Assembly: GCA_029210175.1 (NCBI GenBank)
Contig: JARGPL010000022.1
Span: forward strand, 1-42,169
DNA: 42,169 nucleotides
Reading direction: 5' to 3'
Origin: Minwuia sp.
GTDB taxonomy: Bacteria; Pseudomonadota; Alphaproteobacteria; Minwuiales; Minwuiaceae
Made by a program: the position numbers and the translations under genes. Positions 32,715 to 42,169 of the stretch are shown here, in pieces; position 1 is the first letter of the stretch; each line of letters begins with the position of its first letter. Below the pieces are notes generated by a model. It was not told the DNA's origin and searched no databases. It was given only the letters and a program-made list of their open reading frames with translations.

Positions 32715-33490
32715 TGCCCATGCTTTTCCTGCGACTGTCGGCGTTGCTGGCCAGCGTTCTGGTCGTTGCGGCATGTCAGACGCCGCCAGAACTCCCGCCG
32801 GGGACGCCTTCCGCGCGCATGGCAAGCGCGCCCGCGATCCCGCTGGCTGACATGGCGACGATGCGCGGGGGGGAGCTGTCATCCCGGTTCGCGCGGTTTG
32901 ACGTGGCAGGCCATCAGGTGGCCATGCAGTTGCCAGCCGGGTTCTGCGAAGTCGATGACAACGCACCTGCCTGGGCCGCCGGATTCCGTCGCGCCCTCGA
33001 TCGGGATGCCTTCACGATCAGCAGTCTGGCCATGTCGTGCGCTGTCTTGCAGGGCCGCGACAGGTTGAGCTTTCCCGTCGCGGCCATCCTGGTCGGTCAG
33101 ATGTCCGACGGTTCAAGTCCGGTGGTCGTGGATGCGACCTTGCGCAAGCAGTATGATCAGGTTCTGACGATCTTGCGTCCAGAGAACGGGACCGGGGCGG
33201 CGCGACAGCTGGTGCTTGATGCCTTCATCGAAGGGGCCGAGAGGGCCGGCAACAGCGTGGAGCATCTGGATGCGGAAACCGTTGGCGACCGCATCAGGGG
33301 CCGTGTCCTCTTCAAGGAGGGCGATGACAAGCCCACGGACAACTGGGTCTTCATGGATGTGGTCATCGCGATGGTTGGCGAAAGACTGCTGGGCATTGGC
33401 GTTGTCAATGTGTCCAGGCAACCTGCCCCGCCGGATATTGCCGAAGACAGTGAAGGCCTGTTCGCCACTCTGCGCCAGGTCCGGAACTGA
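32714..33490 (+). CDS. Lipoprotein of unknown function, second of a tandem pair
   Basis: A 258-residue protein with a lipoprotein signal (MPMLFLRLSALLASVLVVAAC; lipobox VAAC with Cys21), so it should be anchored to a membrane by a lipid. After a proline/alanine-rich linker comes VAGHQVAMQLPAGFCEVDD, paralogous to the preceding protein, with a second matching Cys (AMSC). A later FKEGDD...VFMDVVIAMV part is shared in layout too. No family recognised. A TTG one codon earlier is possible, but ATG at 32714 overlapping the stop of the previous gene is preferred. It may form a complex with its paralogue. Confidence 0.7.
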   Translation: MPMLFLRLSALLASVLVVAACQTPPELPPGTPSARMASAPAIPLADMATMRGGELSSRFARFDVAGHQVAMQLPAGFCEVDDNAPAWAAGFRRALDRDAFTISSLAMSCAVLQGRDRLSFPVAAILVGQMSDGSSPVVVDATLRKQYDQVLTILRPENGTGAARQLVLDAFIEGAERAGNSVEHLDAETVGDRIRGRVLFKEGDDKPTDNWVFMDVVIAMVGERLLGIGVVNVSRQPAPPDIAEDSEGLFATLRQVRN

Positions 33491-33560
33491 GCGCGTACGG
33501 GGGCTGGCAGGTATCTGTATGCTGCTGCCCGACACGTAAAGTCCGGTCCCGATCCGGCCT

Positions 33561-33584
33561 TCGGCGCTGGCTATCCCGCGCCGA
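33561..33584. terminator. Hairpin between convergent lipoprotein and phosphatase genes
   Basis: TCGGCGC (33561-33567) pairs perfectly with GCGCCGA (33578-33584) across a 10-nt loop at the junction of two convergent genes; it could slow transcription from both sides. No U tract is present. Confidence 0.3.
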
Positions 33585-34092
33585 GCCTGGACGGGCGGGC
33601 GATCGCATCGACCTTGCAATTGCCCTGATGCAGTTCTGACCAGGGACCAGGCAGGATGAAGGCGACCAGCGTGGCGGTGGCCATTCCCGCTGCCAGGTCG
33701 CGGCGTGATGCCTTGTCGTTGCGATCTGTCAGCAGACCGGCAAGTTCCTCGATTCCCGGATTGTGTCCCACCAGCAAGATGGTTTCTGCCGCACCGGCTT
33801 CGCGCTGTATCAGCTGGCAGATCCGCGATGCCTCCGCCAGGTACAGGGTCTCCAGAAACCGTTGCTCGATATCGTTCCAGCCGTTCTCTGCCGCAACAAG
33901 GTCCCAGGTTTCGCGGGTTCGTGCAGCGTCCGAACAGAGCACGAGATCGGGGGTCATGCCATTCCGGGCCATGAAGTGGGCCATGACGGGCGTCGCCTGC
34001 TTCCCCTGTGCATCGAGGATGCGATCATGATCTCCCTGCCCGGGGGCAGGCGGTGCGGCCTTGGCATGTCTGAGCAGCAACAAGCGTTTCAT
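33571..34092 (-). CDS. sixA: SixA-like histidine phosphatase
   Basis: A 173-residue single-domain histidine phosphatase of the phosphoglycerate-mutase superfamily. The RHG-type motif is LRHAK with the nucleophilic His9; the second His lies in VGHNPG. SixA removes phosphate from phosphohistidine in HPt or phosphotransferase-system proteins; targets in alphaproteobacteria are unclear. The ATG at 34092 matches the family N-terminus ([11 protein letters not shown]), and the longer in-frame reading lacks relatives. It is divergent from ppk across 101 bp. Confidence 0.8.
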   Translation of the reverse strand: MKRLLLLRHAKAAPPAPGQGDHDRILDAQGKQATPVMAHFMARNGMTPDLVLCSDAARTRETWDLVAAENGWNDIEQRFLETLYLAEASRICQLIQREAGAAETILLVGHNPGIEELAGLLTDRNDKASRRDLAAGMATATLVAFILPGPWSELHQGNCKVDAIARPSRLGAG

Positions 34093-34193
34093 GCGGCGAA
34101 GTTTGGCAGGGGGCGTCAAAACACTGCAAGGGAAATGCTGTAATTCCACGCGATCTTGAGGCATCGTCTGCCCAGCCTCCAAAGGAAAGCCCG

Positions 34194-36383
34194 ATGAACG
34201 TGACACAGACAGACCGGACGCCCGGGGAAACCGAAGCCATGCCGGCGGTTGCGACGTCAACGTCCGACATTGACCTGACGTCGCCGGACCGGTTCATCAA
34301 TCGTGAAATTTCCTGGCTGCAGTTCAATTCGCGGGTCATGCGGGAGTGTCAGAATCCCCGTTATCCGTTGCTGGAGCGGGTGCGGTTCCTGTCGATCTCC
34401 GCTTCCAACCTGGACGAGTTCTTCATGGTCCGGGTCGCCGCGCTGTGGGGCATGACGCAGGCGGATGTGAAGACCGTCTCCCCTGACGGGCTGACGGTGA
34501 CGCAGCAACTCGAAAAGATCGACGAACTGGCCAACTGGCTGGTCAAGGAACAGCAGAACTGCTGGAAGGCCCTGCAACAGGAACTGCGTGATTCAGGTAT
34601 CGCGATCGTTGTCGCGGATGAATTGACCGCGGAAGAACGCGCCTGGCTGGATACCCACTTCCTTGAACAGATCCTGCCGGTGCTGACGCCGCTGGCCATC
34701 GACCCGGCGCATCCGTTTCCGTTCATTCCCAATCTGGGCCTGGCGATGATCGCGCAGCTGGTCCGTGACGGCGACAAGGAACTGCTGAACGCGGTGGTGC
34801 CGATACCGCACCACGTGTCTCGCTTCGTCCGTCTGCCCGGCAACGACATCCGCTTCATTCAGGTCAGTCAGGTCATTGCGCTCTACATGGCGCGGCTGTT
34901 TCCCGGCTACAGCATCGTCAGTCGTGGCCAGTTTCGCTGCATCCGTGATTCGGATATCGAACTGGAAGAGGAATCGGAAGACCTGGTGCGGACCTTCGAA
35001 AGTGCGCTGCGCCGCCGTCGCCGGGGGCACATCGTGCGGCTGCAGGTATCGGCCGATATCAACGACCGCCTGCGTCGCCTCGTGGTGACGGAAACCGATG
35101 CCCGGCCCGATGACGTGATCAACATCGACGGCATGCTCGCCCTCGCCGACATCCATCGCGTGATCGTGGATGACAAGCCGGACCTGCTTTTCAAGCCCTA
35201 TAACGCGCGTTTCCCCGAACGCATCCGTGAACATGGTGGCGACTGCTTTGCCTCCATCCGTGGCAAGGATCTGATCATCCACCACCCGTTCGAGAGCTTT
35301 GATGTGGTGGTGCGTTTCCTGAGGCAGGCGGCTGAGGACCCGACCGTCGTCGCCATCAAGCAGACGCTGTATCGCACATCCGACAATTCGCCGATCGTCG
35401 AGGCGCTGATCGCAGCCGCGGAAGCGGGCAAGTCCGTGACCGCGCTGATCGAACTGAAGGCCCGTTTTGACGAGGCCGCGAACATCCGCTGGGCGCGGGA
35501 CATGGAACGCGCCGGTGTTCAGGTGGTCTATGGCTTCATGGAACTGAAGACCCACGCCAAGCTGTCGATGGTTGTCCGAAAGGAAAAGGAGGGCTTGCGC
35601 ACCTATTCGCATTTCGGCACCGGCAACTACCATCCGATCACGGCAAAGGTCTATACGGACCTGTCATACTTCACCGATGAACCGGCCCTGGGCCGCGACA
35701 TCTCGGCGATCTTCAACTATCTGACCGGCTATGCGAAACCGGAGGGGCTGGAAGAACTGGCCTATTCGCCCGACACCCTGCGTCAGCGGGTGACGGACGG
35801 GATCGAGGCGGAGATCGAACATGCCAGGGCCGGGCGCCCGGCGGCGATCTGGGCCAAGATGAATTCGGTGGTCGATCCGCAGATCATCGATTGCCTCTAC
35901 CGGGCCAGCCAGGCGGGGGTGGAGATCGAACTGGTGGTGCGTGGAATCTGCTGCCTGCGCCCGGGCGTGCCCGGTCTTTCGGAAAACATTCGCGTCCGCA
36001 GCATCATCGGCCGGTTCCTGGAGCACAGCCGCATTGTCGTTTTCGGCAATGGGGAACCACTGCCGGGCCGGAATGCACTGGTCTTCATCAGTTCGGCGGA
36101 CTGGATGCCGCGCAATCTGGATCGCCGGATCGAAAGCCTGGTGCCGCTGAAGAACGAGACCGTGCATGCCCAGGTGCTCGACCAGATCATGATGGCCAAC
36201 CTGAAGGACGACCTGCAAAGCTGGATCATGCAGCCGGATGGTGGGTATGTGCGCGACAAGGTGGTTGGTGACGGCTTCAGCGCCCACGAGTATTTCATGA
36301 CGAACCCGAGTCTTTCCGGTCGCGGCAAGGCACTGGAAGAGGGTGTGCGACCGATCTCCCTGACACTGGATGACGACGACTGA
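34194..36383 (+). CDS. ppk: Polyphosphate kinase 1
   Basis: A 729-residue PPK1, which reversibly builds polyphosphate from ATP. Four-domain family layout: N-terminal [15 protein letters not shown] (35-49), head domain, and two C-terminal kinase-like domains. The active-site histidines are His454 (LKTHAKL) and His473 ([11 protein letters not shown]); the autophosphorylated one corresponds to the latter motif or to its neighbour as in E. coli His435/His592. The ribosome site AAGGAA is six bases before the ATG. Two bases separate it from ppx, so both are co-transcribed. Confidence 0.95.
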   Translation: MNVTQTDRTPGETEAMPAVATSTSDIDLTSPDRFINREISWLQFNSRVMRECQNPRYPLLERVRFLSISASNLDEFFMVRVAALWGMTQADVKTVSPDGLTVTQQLEKIDELANWLVKEQQNCWKALQQELRDSGIAIVVADELTAEERAWLDTHFLEQILPVLTPLAIDPAHPFPFIPNLGLAMIAQLVRDGDKELLNAVVPIPHHVSRFVRLPGNDIRFIQVSQVIALYMARLFPGYSIVSRGQFRCIRDSDIELEEESEDLVRTFESALRRRRRGHIVRLQVSADINDRLRRLVVTETDARPDDVINIDGMLALADIHRVIVDDKPDLLFKPYNARFPERIREHGGDCFASIRGKDLIIHHPFESFDVVVRFLRQAAEDPTVVAIKQTLYRTSDNSPIVEALIAAAEAGKSVTALIELKARFDEAANIRWARDMERAGVQVVYGFMELKTHAKLSMVVRKEKEGLRTYSHFGTGNYHPITAKVYTDLSYFTDEPALGRDISAIFNYLTGYAKPEGLEELAYSPDTLRQRVTDGIEAEIEHARAGRPAAIWAKMNSVVDPQIIDCLYRASQAGVEIELVVRGICCLRPGVPGLSENIRVRSIIGRFLEHSRIVVFGNGEPLPGRNALVFISSADWMPRNLDRRIESLVPLKNETVHAQVLDQIMMANLKDDLQSWIMQPDGGYVRDKVVGDGFSAHEYFMTNPSLSGRGKALEEGVRPISLTLDDDD

Positions 36384-36385
36384 TC

Positions 36386-37879
36386 ATGCCCGATACCATT
36401 GCAGCCCTCGGGGCAGCGGAACGAATTGCTGTCATCGATGTCGGATCGAATTCGGTTCGCCTGGTTATATTCGGGGACTGTGCCCGTGCGCCACTGAACA
36501 TGCTGAATGAACGTGCCTTCTGCGCCCTGGGCAAGGGATTGCCGGAAACCGGTCACCTCAGCCCGGAAGGTGTTCAGAGTGCCATCGCCACCCTGAAACG
36601 CTTCGCCTGGATGATGCAGGTGACGGGTGTGGACCGGACTGTCGCCTTCGCCACATCTGCTGTCAGGGACGCCGTTGACGGTCCGGAGTTCGTGGAGCGG
36701 GTTTCCAGTGAATGCGGCATCGATCTCGAAGTGCTTTCCGGGGAGGGCGAGTCCCGGTTGGCGGCCTTTGGTGTGCTGTTCGGCCTGCCGGAAGCCAAGG
36801 GCATCGTTGGCGATCTGGGGGGCAGCAGCCTGGAGCTTGCTGCAATAGGGAATGGCAAGGCCGAACCGGGTGTGACGCTGCCCGTCGGGCCGCTGCGATT
36901 TCAGGCAGAGGACGCGGAAAGCGGCGCAATCCGCAAGGCCGTGCGCGCCGCGCTGAAACCTGTCGAATGGCTGGAAGACGTGCGGGGCCACGATTTCTAC
37001 GTGGTGGGTGGCACATGGCGGGCGCTGGCCAAACTGGATATCCAGCGGCGCGGATATCCGCTGCATATCGTTCAGGGCTACGAGATGCCGCTCAGGCGCG
37101 CAGAGGATCTGGTCGATCTGATCAGCCATCAGTCACCTGAGTCGCTGACACATGCCGAGAATGTCTCGAAGCGGCGCCTGCAGGTGCTGCCGCTGGCCTG
37201 TTCGGTGCTTGCCGCGGTTCTGGAGAAACTGCAACCGAAGCGGCTGGTCTTTTCCGCCCATGGCGTGCGCGAAGGGGCCTATCTGGATACGCTTGGCGCT
37301 GCCGACCGGCGGGTCGACCCGCTGATCGCGGCTGCAGAGACCATGGCCGCACAGGAAGCGCGGTTCGGGTCGGCCATCGGGCACGAGATCTTCGAATGGT
37401 GTCAGCCCCTGTTTGCCGACGAAAGCCCGGCGGATGCGCGGTTGCGGCTGGTGGCGTCGATCCTGTCGGACATCGGCTGGCGCATGCATCCGGACTATCG
37501 TGCGACCCATGCGTTCCGCCGTGTTCTGCGCGCGCCCCTGCTGGGGGTCGACCATACGGAACGCGCATTTGTCGCCACGACCGTCCTGCGGCGCTATTCC
37601 CACAAGGCCAGTGGTGATGCCGTGGAAGAGATGGAGGCGCTGCTGTCCGAGGACATGATCAAGCAGGCCAGCCGCATCGGGGCCGCAATGCGTCTGGCCC
37701 AGACGCTGGGCTGTGGCGCGCCTGCCGCCCTGAACGGTGCCAGGATCGCCCATGATGGTGAAGAACTGCTCCTTACCGTCCCCGGCCATCTGCGCGACCT
37801 GATCGGGGAGACGGTGGAAAGTCGGCTGAAACGCCTGGCACAGAACTTCAACTGTTCGGCACGGATCGAAAGCGTCTGA
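36386..37879 (+). CDS. ppx: Exopolyphosphatase (Ppx/GppA family)
   Basis: A 497-residue protein with the actin-like fold of exopolyphosphatases and pppGpp phosphohydrolases. N-terminal IDVGSNSVRLVIF (17-29), the FATSAVRDA block, the acidic SGEGESRLAAFG region and GDLGGSSLELA are the nucleotide/phosphate-binding motifs. A C-terminal helical HD-like domain follows. It lies 2 bp after ppk and would release phosphate from the polymer made by PPK1; whether it also acts on pppGpp cannot be told. Confidence 0.92.
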   Translation: MPDTIAALGAAERIAVIDVGSNSVRLVIFGDCARAPLNMLNERAFCALGKGLPETGHLSPEGVQSAIATLKRFAWMMQVTGVDRTVAFATSAVRDAVDGPEFVERVSSECGIDLEVLSGEGESRLAAFGVLFGLPEAKGIVGDLGGSSLELAAIGNGKAEPGVTLPVGPLRFQAEDAESGAIRKAVRAALKPVEWLEDVRGHDFYVVGGTWRALAKLDIQRRGYPLHIVQGYEMPLRRAEDLVDLISHQSPESLTHAENVSKRRLQVLPLACSVLAAVLEKLQPKRLVFSAHGVREGAYLDTLGAADRRVDPLIAAAETMAAQEARFGSAIGHEIFEWCQPLFADESPADARLRLVASILSDIGWRMHPDYRATHAFRRVLRAPLLGVDHTERAFVATTVLRRYSHKASGDAVEEMEALLSEDMIKQASRIGAAMRLAQTLGCGAPAALNGARIAHDGEELLLTVPGHLRDLIGETVESRLKRLAQNFNCSARIESV

Positions 37880-37887
37880 GCCTCGGT

Positions 37888-38643
37888 CTACCAGAGCGGC
37901 ATGGCAGCCAGCGCGGACAGGGCACACAGGGAAAGTGCCGCGCGCCTGAACACCCGCTCCGACGCAAAGGGGAACAGGCGCGCGCCGAGGAACAGTCCGA
38001 TGCCGTAGACCGGGCCGAGCACCAGAACCAGCAGGACCTGCTCCATGCCGATCAGCCCGAAGGCCAGGAAGGTCAGGCCACCGACCACCATGGTCACGGC
38101 GAACAGCGCATTGAAATTGTGTCGCGCCGTTCGGGAATCTTCGGCACCTCCAACCCAGAACAGGATGACAGGCGGGCCGTAGAATCCGGCAATCCCGCCT
38201 GCCACGCCCGAGACCATGCCGACGCCGACAACGCCCACGGGCGGTACGGGGCGGGTTCGACGCCACCCCGCCGCCAGGGCCACCACAGCGGCCAGCACCA
38301 TCAGGGAGATGATCCAGCGCAATACGTCGATCGGGGCATGGGTCAGTATCCAGGTCCCGAACGGTGTCGCGATGGCAATGCCGATGGTGATGGGAATCAT
38401 TTCCCGCCAGTTGCACTTGCGCACGCCGCGCAAGGTCATCGGGAAACCGAATGTGGAGTTGATCATCCACAACACCACGACGGCGATCTTCGGATCCAGC
38501 AGGGAACTCGACAGAGGCACGAAGACCAGTGCGGCGCCGAAGCCGCTGAAGCCACGCGTCATGCCCGCCAATACCATGGGCAAGGTGAGCAGAAGGGTGT
38601 TGTGGTTCAGCAGCGCGATCAGACTGTCGCTGAACGCATTCAT
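37888..38643 (-). CDS. TauE/SafE-family sulfite/sulfonate-type exporter
   Basis: A 251-residue membrane protein with about seven to eight helices. The paired GxxxGxxGxG-like loop (GMTRGFSGFGAALVFVP) near the N-terminus and its repeat in the middle (GVAGGIAGFYGPPVILF) are typical of this family. Proposed substrates are sulfite, sulfonates or thiosulfate-like anions, but most members are uncharacterised. It overlaps rnd by 4 nt (ATGA) and converges on ppx with an 8 bp gap. Confidence 0.85.
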   Translation of the reverse strand: MNAFSDSLIALLNHNTLLLTLPMVLAGMTRGFSGFGAALVFVPLSSSLLDPKIAVVVLWMINSTFGFPMTLRGVRKCNWREMIPITIGIAIATPFGTWILTHAPIDVLRWIISLMVLAAVVALAAGWRRTRPVPPVGVVGVGMVSGVAGGIAGFYGPPVILFWVGGAEDSRTARHNFNALFAVTMVVGGLTFLAFGLIGMEQVLLVLVLGPVYGIGLFLGARLFPFASERVFRRAALSLCALSALAAMPLW

Positions 38644-39803
38644 TCAGGTGGGTCGAGCGTGATCTCCACGACTTCCTGACCCTGGATGGCAAGTCCCAGC
38701 CCGCCGGACTTCAATCGCAGGGCATCATTGCCAAAGACTTCGCGCCGCCAGCCCTTCAGGGCCGGAATGTCGGCATTGTCATCCGCAGCCAGCTTTTCGA
38801 TATCCGGGCCGGGGCATACCAGTTTCTGTGCCACGCCGTGGGCGGCACACTTGCGCTTCAGCAACACCTTCAGCAATTCGATGACCGGCAGCAACGCCGG
38901 GGCAGGCGGTTCCGATCGCTCAACGCGCGGCCAGGAATCCTTGGGCGAGTCGAGGGCTGTCTTCACGGCGTCCATCAGGCCATTGCCAAACGGGCCTTCC
39001 GCGATCTTCCGGTTCAGGCTGCGGACAGCTGCAAGCTTGTCGCGGTTCTCCGGCGGGTCGGACGCGATCTCCAGCAGGGCCTCATCGCGGATCACGCGGT
39101 TGCGTGGCAGGTCGCGTCGCTGCGCCTCCAGTTCCCGCCAGGCGGCCAGTTCCCGCAGGACGGCAAGGAACCGCGGCTTGTTGGTGCGCGCCTTCAACCG
39201 TTTCCATGCGTCTTCGGGCTGCACCGAATAGATCGACAGATCAGCCAGGGTGTCCATTTCCCCACCGACCCAGCCGGTTCTGCCGGACCGTTCCAGTTCT
39301 TCCAGCATCCGGTCATAGACGGTCCGCAGATGCGTCACATCGGACAGGGCGTAGGACAGTTGTTTCTCGCTCAACGGGCGTCGCGACCAGTCGGTGAAAC
39401 GGCTGGTCTTGTCGATGTTCTGCCCCGCCAGTTTCCGCACCAGGGCGTCATAGGCGATCTGTTCGCCGAACCCCATGACCATGGCCGCGACCTGGGTGTC
39501 GAACAGCGGCGTCGGAACGGTGCCGGTCTGGTTGACGAATATCTCGATATCCTGCCGCGCGGCGTGAAACACCTTCACGATGGCCGGGTCGGCCAGCAGA
39601 TCGAAAAGTGGCTGCTGATCCAGTCCCTTGGCGAGTGGGTCGATGATCGCCCCTTCGTCCTGCGGACCGGCAAGCTGCACCAGGCAAAGCTTCGGGTAAT
39701 AGGTGTTTTCCCGCAGGAATTCGGTATCGATGGCGACATACGGCTGCCCGGAGAGGCCGTCGATGTAGCGCTGTAGCGATTCGATGTCGGTGATGATCTG
39801 CAT
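38640..39803 (-). CDS. rnd: Ribonuclease D
   Basis: A 387-residue 3'-5' exoribonuclease that trims tRNA and other small RNA precursors. The DEDDy residues are visible: Asp26 and Glu28 (AIDTEFL), Asp85 (ARQDIEIF), Tyr151 and Asp155 ([10 protein letters not shown]). An HRDC domain occupies the C-terminal half, starting near residue 200. The ATG at 39803 aligns with usual Rnd N-termini; longer in-frame starts run into the aspS leader. It overlaps the SafE gene by 4 nt and is divergent from aspS. Confidence 0.93.
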   Translation of the reverse strand: MQIITDIESLQRYIDGLSGQPYVAIDTEFLRENTYYPKLCLVQLAGPQDEGAIIDPLAKGLDQQPLFDLLADPAIVKVFHAARQDIEIFVNQTGTVPTPLFDTQVAAMVMGFGEQIAYDALVRKLAGQNIDKTSRFTDWSRRPLSEKQLSYALSDVTHLRTVYDRMLEELERSGRTGWVGGEMDTLADLSIYSVQPEDAWKRLKARTNKPRFLAVLRELAAWRELEAQRRDLPRNRVIRDEALLEIASDPPENRDKLAAVRSLNRKIAEGPFGNGLMDAVKTALDSPKDSWPRVERSEPPAPALLPVIELLKVLLKRKCAAHGVAQKLVCPGPDIEKLAADDNADIPALKGWRREVFGNDALRLKSGGLGLAIQGQEVVEITLDPPE

Positions 39804-39942
39804 GGCGGAGGCATATATCAGATATTCAGTCGCTGCCAGTGGGAACCCGTGTCCGCGCGGATCGACCTTGACAAGCGGAGCCATAGGGGTTTCGTTCCGG
39901 CGCGCCCTGTCCGATCCGTTTTCAACAGATGGTTTCCCGCAA

Positions 39943-41736
39943 ATGCATGCCTTTCGTACCCACACCTGTGGTGCCCTGCGCCGCGCCGACGAGAACGCGA
40001 CCGTCCGTCTGTCGGGCTGGATTCATCGCAAGCGCGATCATGGCAATCTGCTGTTCGTCGATCTGCGCGACCATTACGGGCTGACCCAGTGCGTGATCGA
40101 GGCGGATGAGCCGGGCTTCAGGGAGGTCGATGGCGCGCGCGCTGAAAGCGTCATCACGGTCACGGGCAAGGTGGTGCCGCGTGATGCCGACGCCATCAAT
40201 CCCGATCTGCCAACCGGCGAGATCGAGGTGCGGATCGAATCCGTCGAGGTGCAGAGCAGTACGGGCGACCTGCCCATGCCTGTGTTCGGCGATCAGGAAT
40301 ACCCGGAAGACATTCGCCTGAAGTACCGGTTCCTGGATCTGCGGCGGGAGCGGATGCACCGCAACATCACCATGCGCTCGAAAATCATCTCCGCCATCCG
40401 TCGTCGGATGAACGAAGAAGGCTTCATGGAATTCCAGACGCCGATCCTGACTGCATCCAGTCCTGAGGGCGCGCGTGACTTCCTGGTGCCGAGCCGCGTG
40501 CATCCGGGCCAGTTCTACGCACTGCCGCAGGCGCCGCAGCAGTTCAAGCAGCTGTTGATGATTTCGGGCTTCGACCGCTATTTCCAGATCGCGCCGTGTT
40601 TCCGCGATGAGGATGCCCGCGCGGACCGCAGTCCGGGTGAGTTCTACCAGCTCGACGTCGAAATGAGCTTCGTGACGCAGGAAGACGTGTTCCAGGCGAT
40701 CGAGCCGGTGCTGGCTGGCACGTTCGAGGAATTCTCCGACTGGCCGGTCGTGGACAAGCCGTTTCCGCGCATTCCCTTCCGGGAGGCCATGCTGCGCTAC
40801 GGCACCGACAAGCCCGATCTGCGCATCGCCGAATCCATGGATATCCATGATGTGACGGAAGAGTTCCGTGGCGGCGGCTTCGGCATCTTTGCGCGATCCA
40901 TCGACAAGGGGGCAGTCGTGCGCGCCATCCCGGCACCAGGTGCCGGTTCCCGCCCGCGATCGTTCTTCGATGGAGTGAATGACTGGGCCCGGCGCGAAGG
41001 TGCGGCAGGTCTGGGCTATATCATCTATGGCGAAGACGGGCCGAAGGGGCCGATTGCCAAGAACCTGGATGCCGACCGGGTCGAAGCCATTCGCATGGCC
41101 TGTGGTCTGAAGCCCGGTGACGCGGTGTTCTTTGCCTGCGATCAGGCGCAGGGTGCGGCGACCCTGGCGGGCAAGGCGCGGATCAAGCTGGCCGATCAGC
41201 TGGAATTGATCGAGCGTGGCCAGTACCGGTTTTGCTGGATCGTTGATTTTCCGCACTTCGAATGGAACGAGGACGAGAAGAAGATCGACTTCTCCCACAA
41301 TCCGTTCTCCATGCCGCAGGGCGGGATGGAAGCGCTGGAGACAATGGACCCACTGGATATCCTCGCCTACCAGTACGACATCGTCTGCAACGGGATCGAG
41401 TTGTCATCCGGTGCCATCCGGAACCACCGCCCCGACATCATGCTGAAGGCATTCGAGCTTGCGGGCTATGACGCGGCAGAGGTCGAAAGCCAGTTCGGGG
41501 GCATGATCAACGCCCTGCGGTATGGCGCACCGCCGCATGGTGGCATCGCGCCGGGCATCGACCGCATCGTCATGCTCATCCTGGATGAGCCGAACTTGCG
41601 CGAGATCGTGGCCTTCCCCATGAACCAGCAGGCGCAGGACCTGCTGATGGGTGCCCCGGCACCAGCCGACCCGAAGCAGCTGCGCGAACTGCACATCCGC
41701 ACGGTCATGCCGAAAGTGGAAAAGAAGGAAGACTGA
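39943..41736 (+). CDS. aspS: Aspartyl-tRNA synthetase
   Basis: A 597-residue class II synthetase. N-terminal OB-fold anticodon domain ([21 protein letters not shown]), class II motif 2 ([15 protein letters not shown]), the bacterial GAD insert in the middle, and motif 3 ([12 protein letters not shown]) are present. Alphaproteobacteria usually have the non-discriminating form that also charges tRNA-Asn; this cannot be decided here. The ATG at 39943 is chosen because the family starts at this point ([12 protein letters not shown]); earlier in-frame starts overlap rnd. A TTGACA box at 39868 may be a -35 element, though no good -10 is seen. Confidence 0.96.
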   Translation: MHAFRTHTCGALRRADENATVRLSGWIHRKRDHGNLLFVDLRDHYGLTQCVIEADEPGFREVDGARAESVITVTGKVVPRDADAINPDLPTGEIEVRIESVEVQSSTGDLPMPVFGDQEYPEDIRLKYRFLDLRRERMHRNITMRSKIISAIRRRMNEEGFMEFQTPILTASSPEGARDFLVPSRVHPGQFYALPQAPQQFKQLLMISGFDRYFQIAPCFRDEDARADRSPGEFYQLDVEMSFVTQEDVFQAIEPVLAGTFEEFSDWPVVDKPFPRIPFREAMLRYGTDKPDLRIAESMDIHDVTEEFRGGGFGIFARSIDKGAVVRAIPAPGAGSRPRSFFDGVNDWARREGAAGLGYIIYGEDGPKGPIAKNLDADRVEAIRMACGLKPGDAVFFACDQAQGAATLAGKARIKLADQLELIERGQYRFCWIVDFPHFEWNEDEKKIDFSHNPFSMPQGGMEALETMDPLDILAYQYDIVCNGIELSSGAIRNHRPDIMLKAFELAGYDAAEVESQFGGMINALRYGAPPHGGIAPGIDRIVMLILDEPNLREIVAFPMNQQAQDLLMGAPAPADPKQLRELHIRTVMPKVEKKED

Positions 41737-41742
41737 CGGCTG

Positions 41743-42072
41743 TCAGAGGTGCCTGCGGAAGTCCATCCGCTGGTGCAGGATCCGCAGCACCACGACATCG
41801 CCATCGTCGCGTCGGTGAAAGAAGATCACATGGGACCCGGTCTGTACTGAAAGCAGGCCGGGGCGGATGTCGTCTGATTTGCGTGCACCTGAGGTGTCCG
41901 CTGCCAGACCTTCAACGACTGATGCGATCTTCCGCAGGTAGGTGTTGCGCTGATCCTTGCCCCACTGTTGTTGCGTGAAGCGACCGATTTCCTTCACATC
42001 CCTTCTCGCCTCAACTGAGACGGTGACGCTAGATGTATAGTCCCGCAGTGTGATGGTGTATTGTTTTGCCAT
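41743..42072 (-). CDS. parE: ParE/RelE-family toxin with IS-derived N-terminus
   Basis: A 109-residue reading frame. The last ~95 residues are a ParE/RelE-type toxin: VEARRDVKEIGRFTQQQWG is the typical first helix pair, and VLRILHQRMDFRRHL the C-terminal sheet-end with the conserved basic and aromatic residues. These toxins block DNA gyrase (ParE) or cleave mRNA (RelE). The first ~13 residues (MAKQYTITLRDYT) are encoded by the left end of the IS481-family element whose boundary is near 42034, so the native start was cut off. No antitoxin gene is visible on the window side; it would lie beyond the IS. A GTG one codon upstream is also possible. Confidence 0.75.
   Translation of the reverse strand: MAKQYTITLRDYTSSVTVSVEARRDVKEIGRFTQQQWGKDQRNTYLRKIASVVEGLAADTSGARKSDDIRPGLLSVQTGSHVIFFHRRDDGDVVVLRILHQRMDFRRHL
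42028..42033. other. NCTAGN insertion target at the IS481-type element edge
   Basis: The hexamer gctaga lies directly before the IS end. IS481 is known to insert at NCTAGN with duplication of this sequence. The second copy would be past the window's end. Confidence 0.6.
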
Positions 42073-42077
42073 CACAC
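42048..42077. repeat. Perfect 9-bp inverted repeat before the IS481 transposase
   Basis: GTGTGATGG (42048-42056) and CCATCACAC (42069-42077) pair across a 12-nt spacer, 13 bp before the transposase ATG. It could form a hairpin that limits read-through expression of the transposase, as is known in other insertion sequences; the role is inference. Confidence 0.5.
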
Positions 42078-42089
42078 ACGGGAGGGGTT

Positions 42090-42169
42090 ATGGGCCAGAT
42101 ACTTCACGGAAGCGCCACGACCACGCACGTCGTCCGAGCGGCAATACAGCGATCGAAGGCTTCGATCGC
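42090..42169 (+). CDS. IS481-family transposase, N-terminal part
   Basis: The ATG at 42090 follows the strong site GGAGGGG and the translation begins MGQILHGSATTTHVVRAAIQ, then RSKASI at the window end. This matches, to my knowledge, the conserved start of IS481-family transposases (helix-turn-helix followed by a DDE core). Only 26 codons are inside the window. Confidence 0.8.
   Translation, partial: MGQILHGSATTTHVVRAAIQRSKASI

Larger units (their letters stand above)
42034..42169 (+). mobile_element. IS481-family insertion sequence, left end, runs out of the window
   Basis: It begins TGTATAGTCCCGC right after an NCTAGN target and contains the first 26 codons of an IS481-family transposase. 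The left terminus is inferred from the target motif, the TG start and the point where the ParE toxin loses family similarity. The element continues beyond 42169. Confidence 0.65.

Noticed and set aside
39868-39896. Promoter before aspS based on TTGACA
   Set aside because: A perfect -35 hexamer but no acceptable -10 at 16-18 bp.

Overview
The window is GC-rich, and its chromosomal backbone (hisZ-purA, GTP cyclohydrolase II, a Do-type protease, Uup, ppk-ppx, rnd, aspS and a SUV3-like helicase with an S4 protein) is typical of an alphaproteobacterium, most likely a Rhodospirillales-type marine or soil lineage. That placement is inferred from protein character and gene order; no rRNA or tRNA gene is present to test it.

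Layout. (1) 1-924: insertion-sequence debris, namely a 5'-damaged IS3-family element whose right end lies inside the last ~30 codons of an IS5-family transposase. (2) 1008-3247 (minus): a feruloyl-CoA synthase overlapping a GFA-family zinc protein. (3) 3316-14180: a surface-glycan locus for a nonulosonic (sialic/legionaminic-type) acid. It holds a NeuB/LegI synthase, NeuC/LegG epimerase, MurJ-like flippase, SAM methyltransferase, GT-B-like glycosyltransferase, a broken paralogue of it, a PtmG/WbuX-type amidotransferase with its private HisF2-HisH2 ammonia-supplying pair, a CMP-nonulosonate cytidylyltransferase and a membrane phosphoglycosyl transferase. The middle (about 7.2-8.65 kb) is strikingly AT-rich and looks imported. 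(4) 14174-28000: housekeeping genes (S4 protein, helicase, hisZ, purA, permease, response regulator, ribA, unknown protein, Do protease, ABC exporter, uup). (5) 29294-33490: a small secreted protein, an MFS transporter overlapping an SDR oxidoreductase, then two tandem exported paralogues of unknown function. (6) 33571-41736: polyphosphate and RNA metabolism (SixA-like phosphatase, ppk, ppx, TauE/SafE permease, rnd, aspS). (7) 41743-42169: a ParE toxin gene whose 5' end was replaced by the left end of an IS481-family element inserted at an NCTAGN target.

How the genes work together. The main coherent system is the glycan locus. NeuC and NeuB make the nonulosonic acid, the amidotransferase fed by HisH2/HisF2 would turn an N-acetyl into an acetimidoyl group, the methyltransferase could methylate that group (as in the PtmG/PtmH pair of Campylobacter), NeuA activates the sugar with CMP, and the PGT, glycosyltransferase and flippase would assemble and export the glycan. 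The precursor dehydratase/aminotransferase steps are not in the window. Unusual points are the loss of three of four expected zinc-ligand-like cysteines in the amidotransferase, an Asp-to-Glu change at the HisF catalytic acid, the mosaic glycosyltransferase, and the IS-refashioned ParE toxin.
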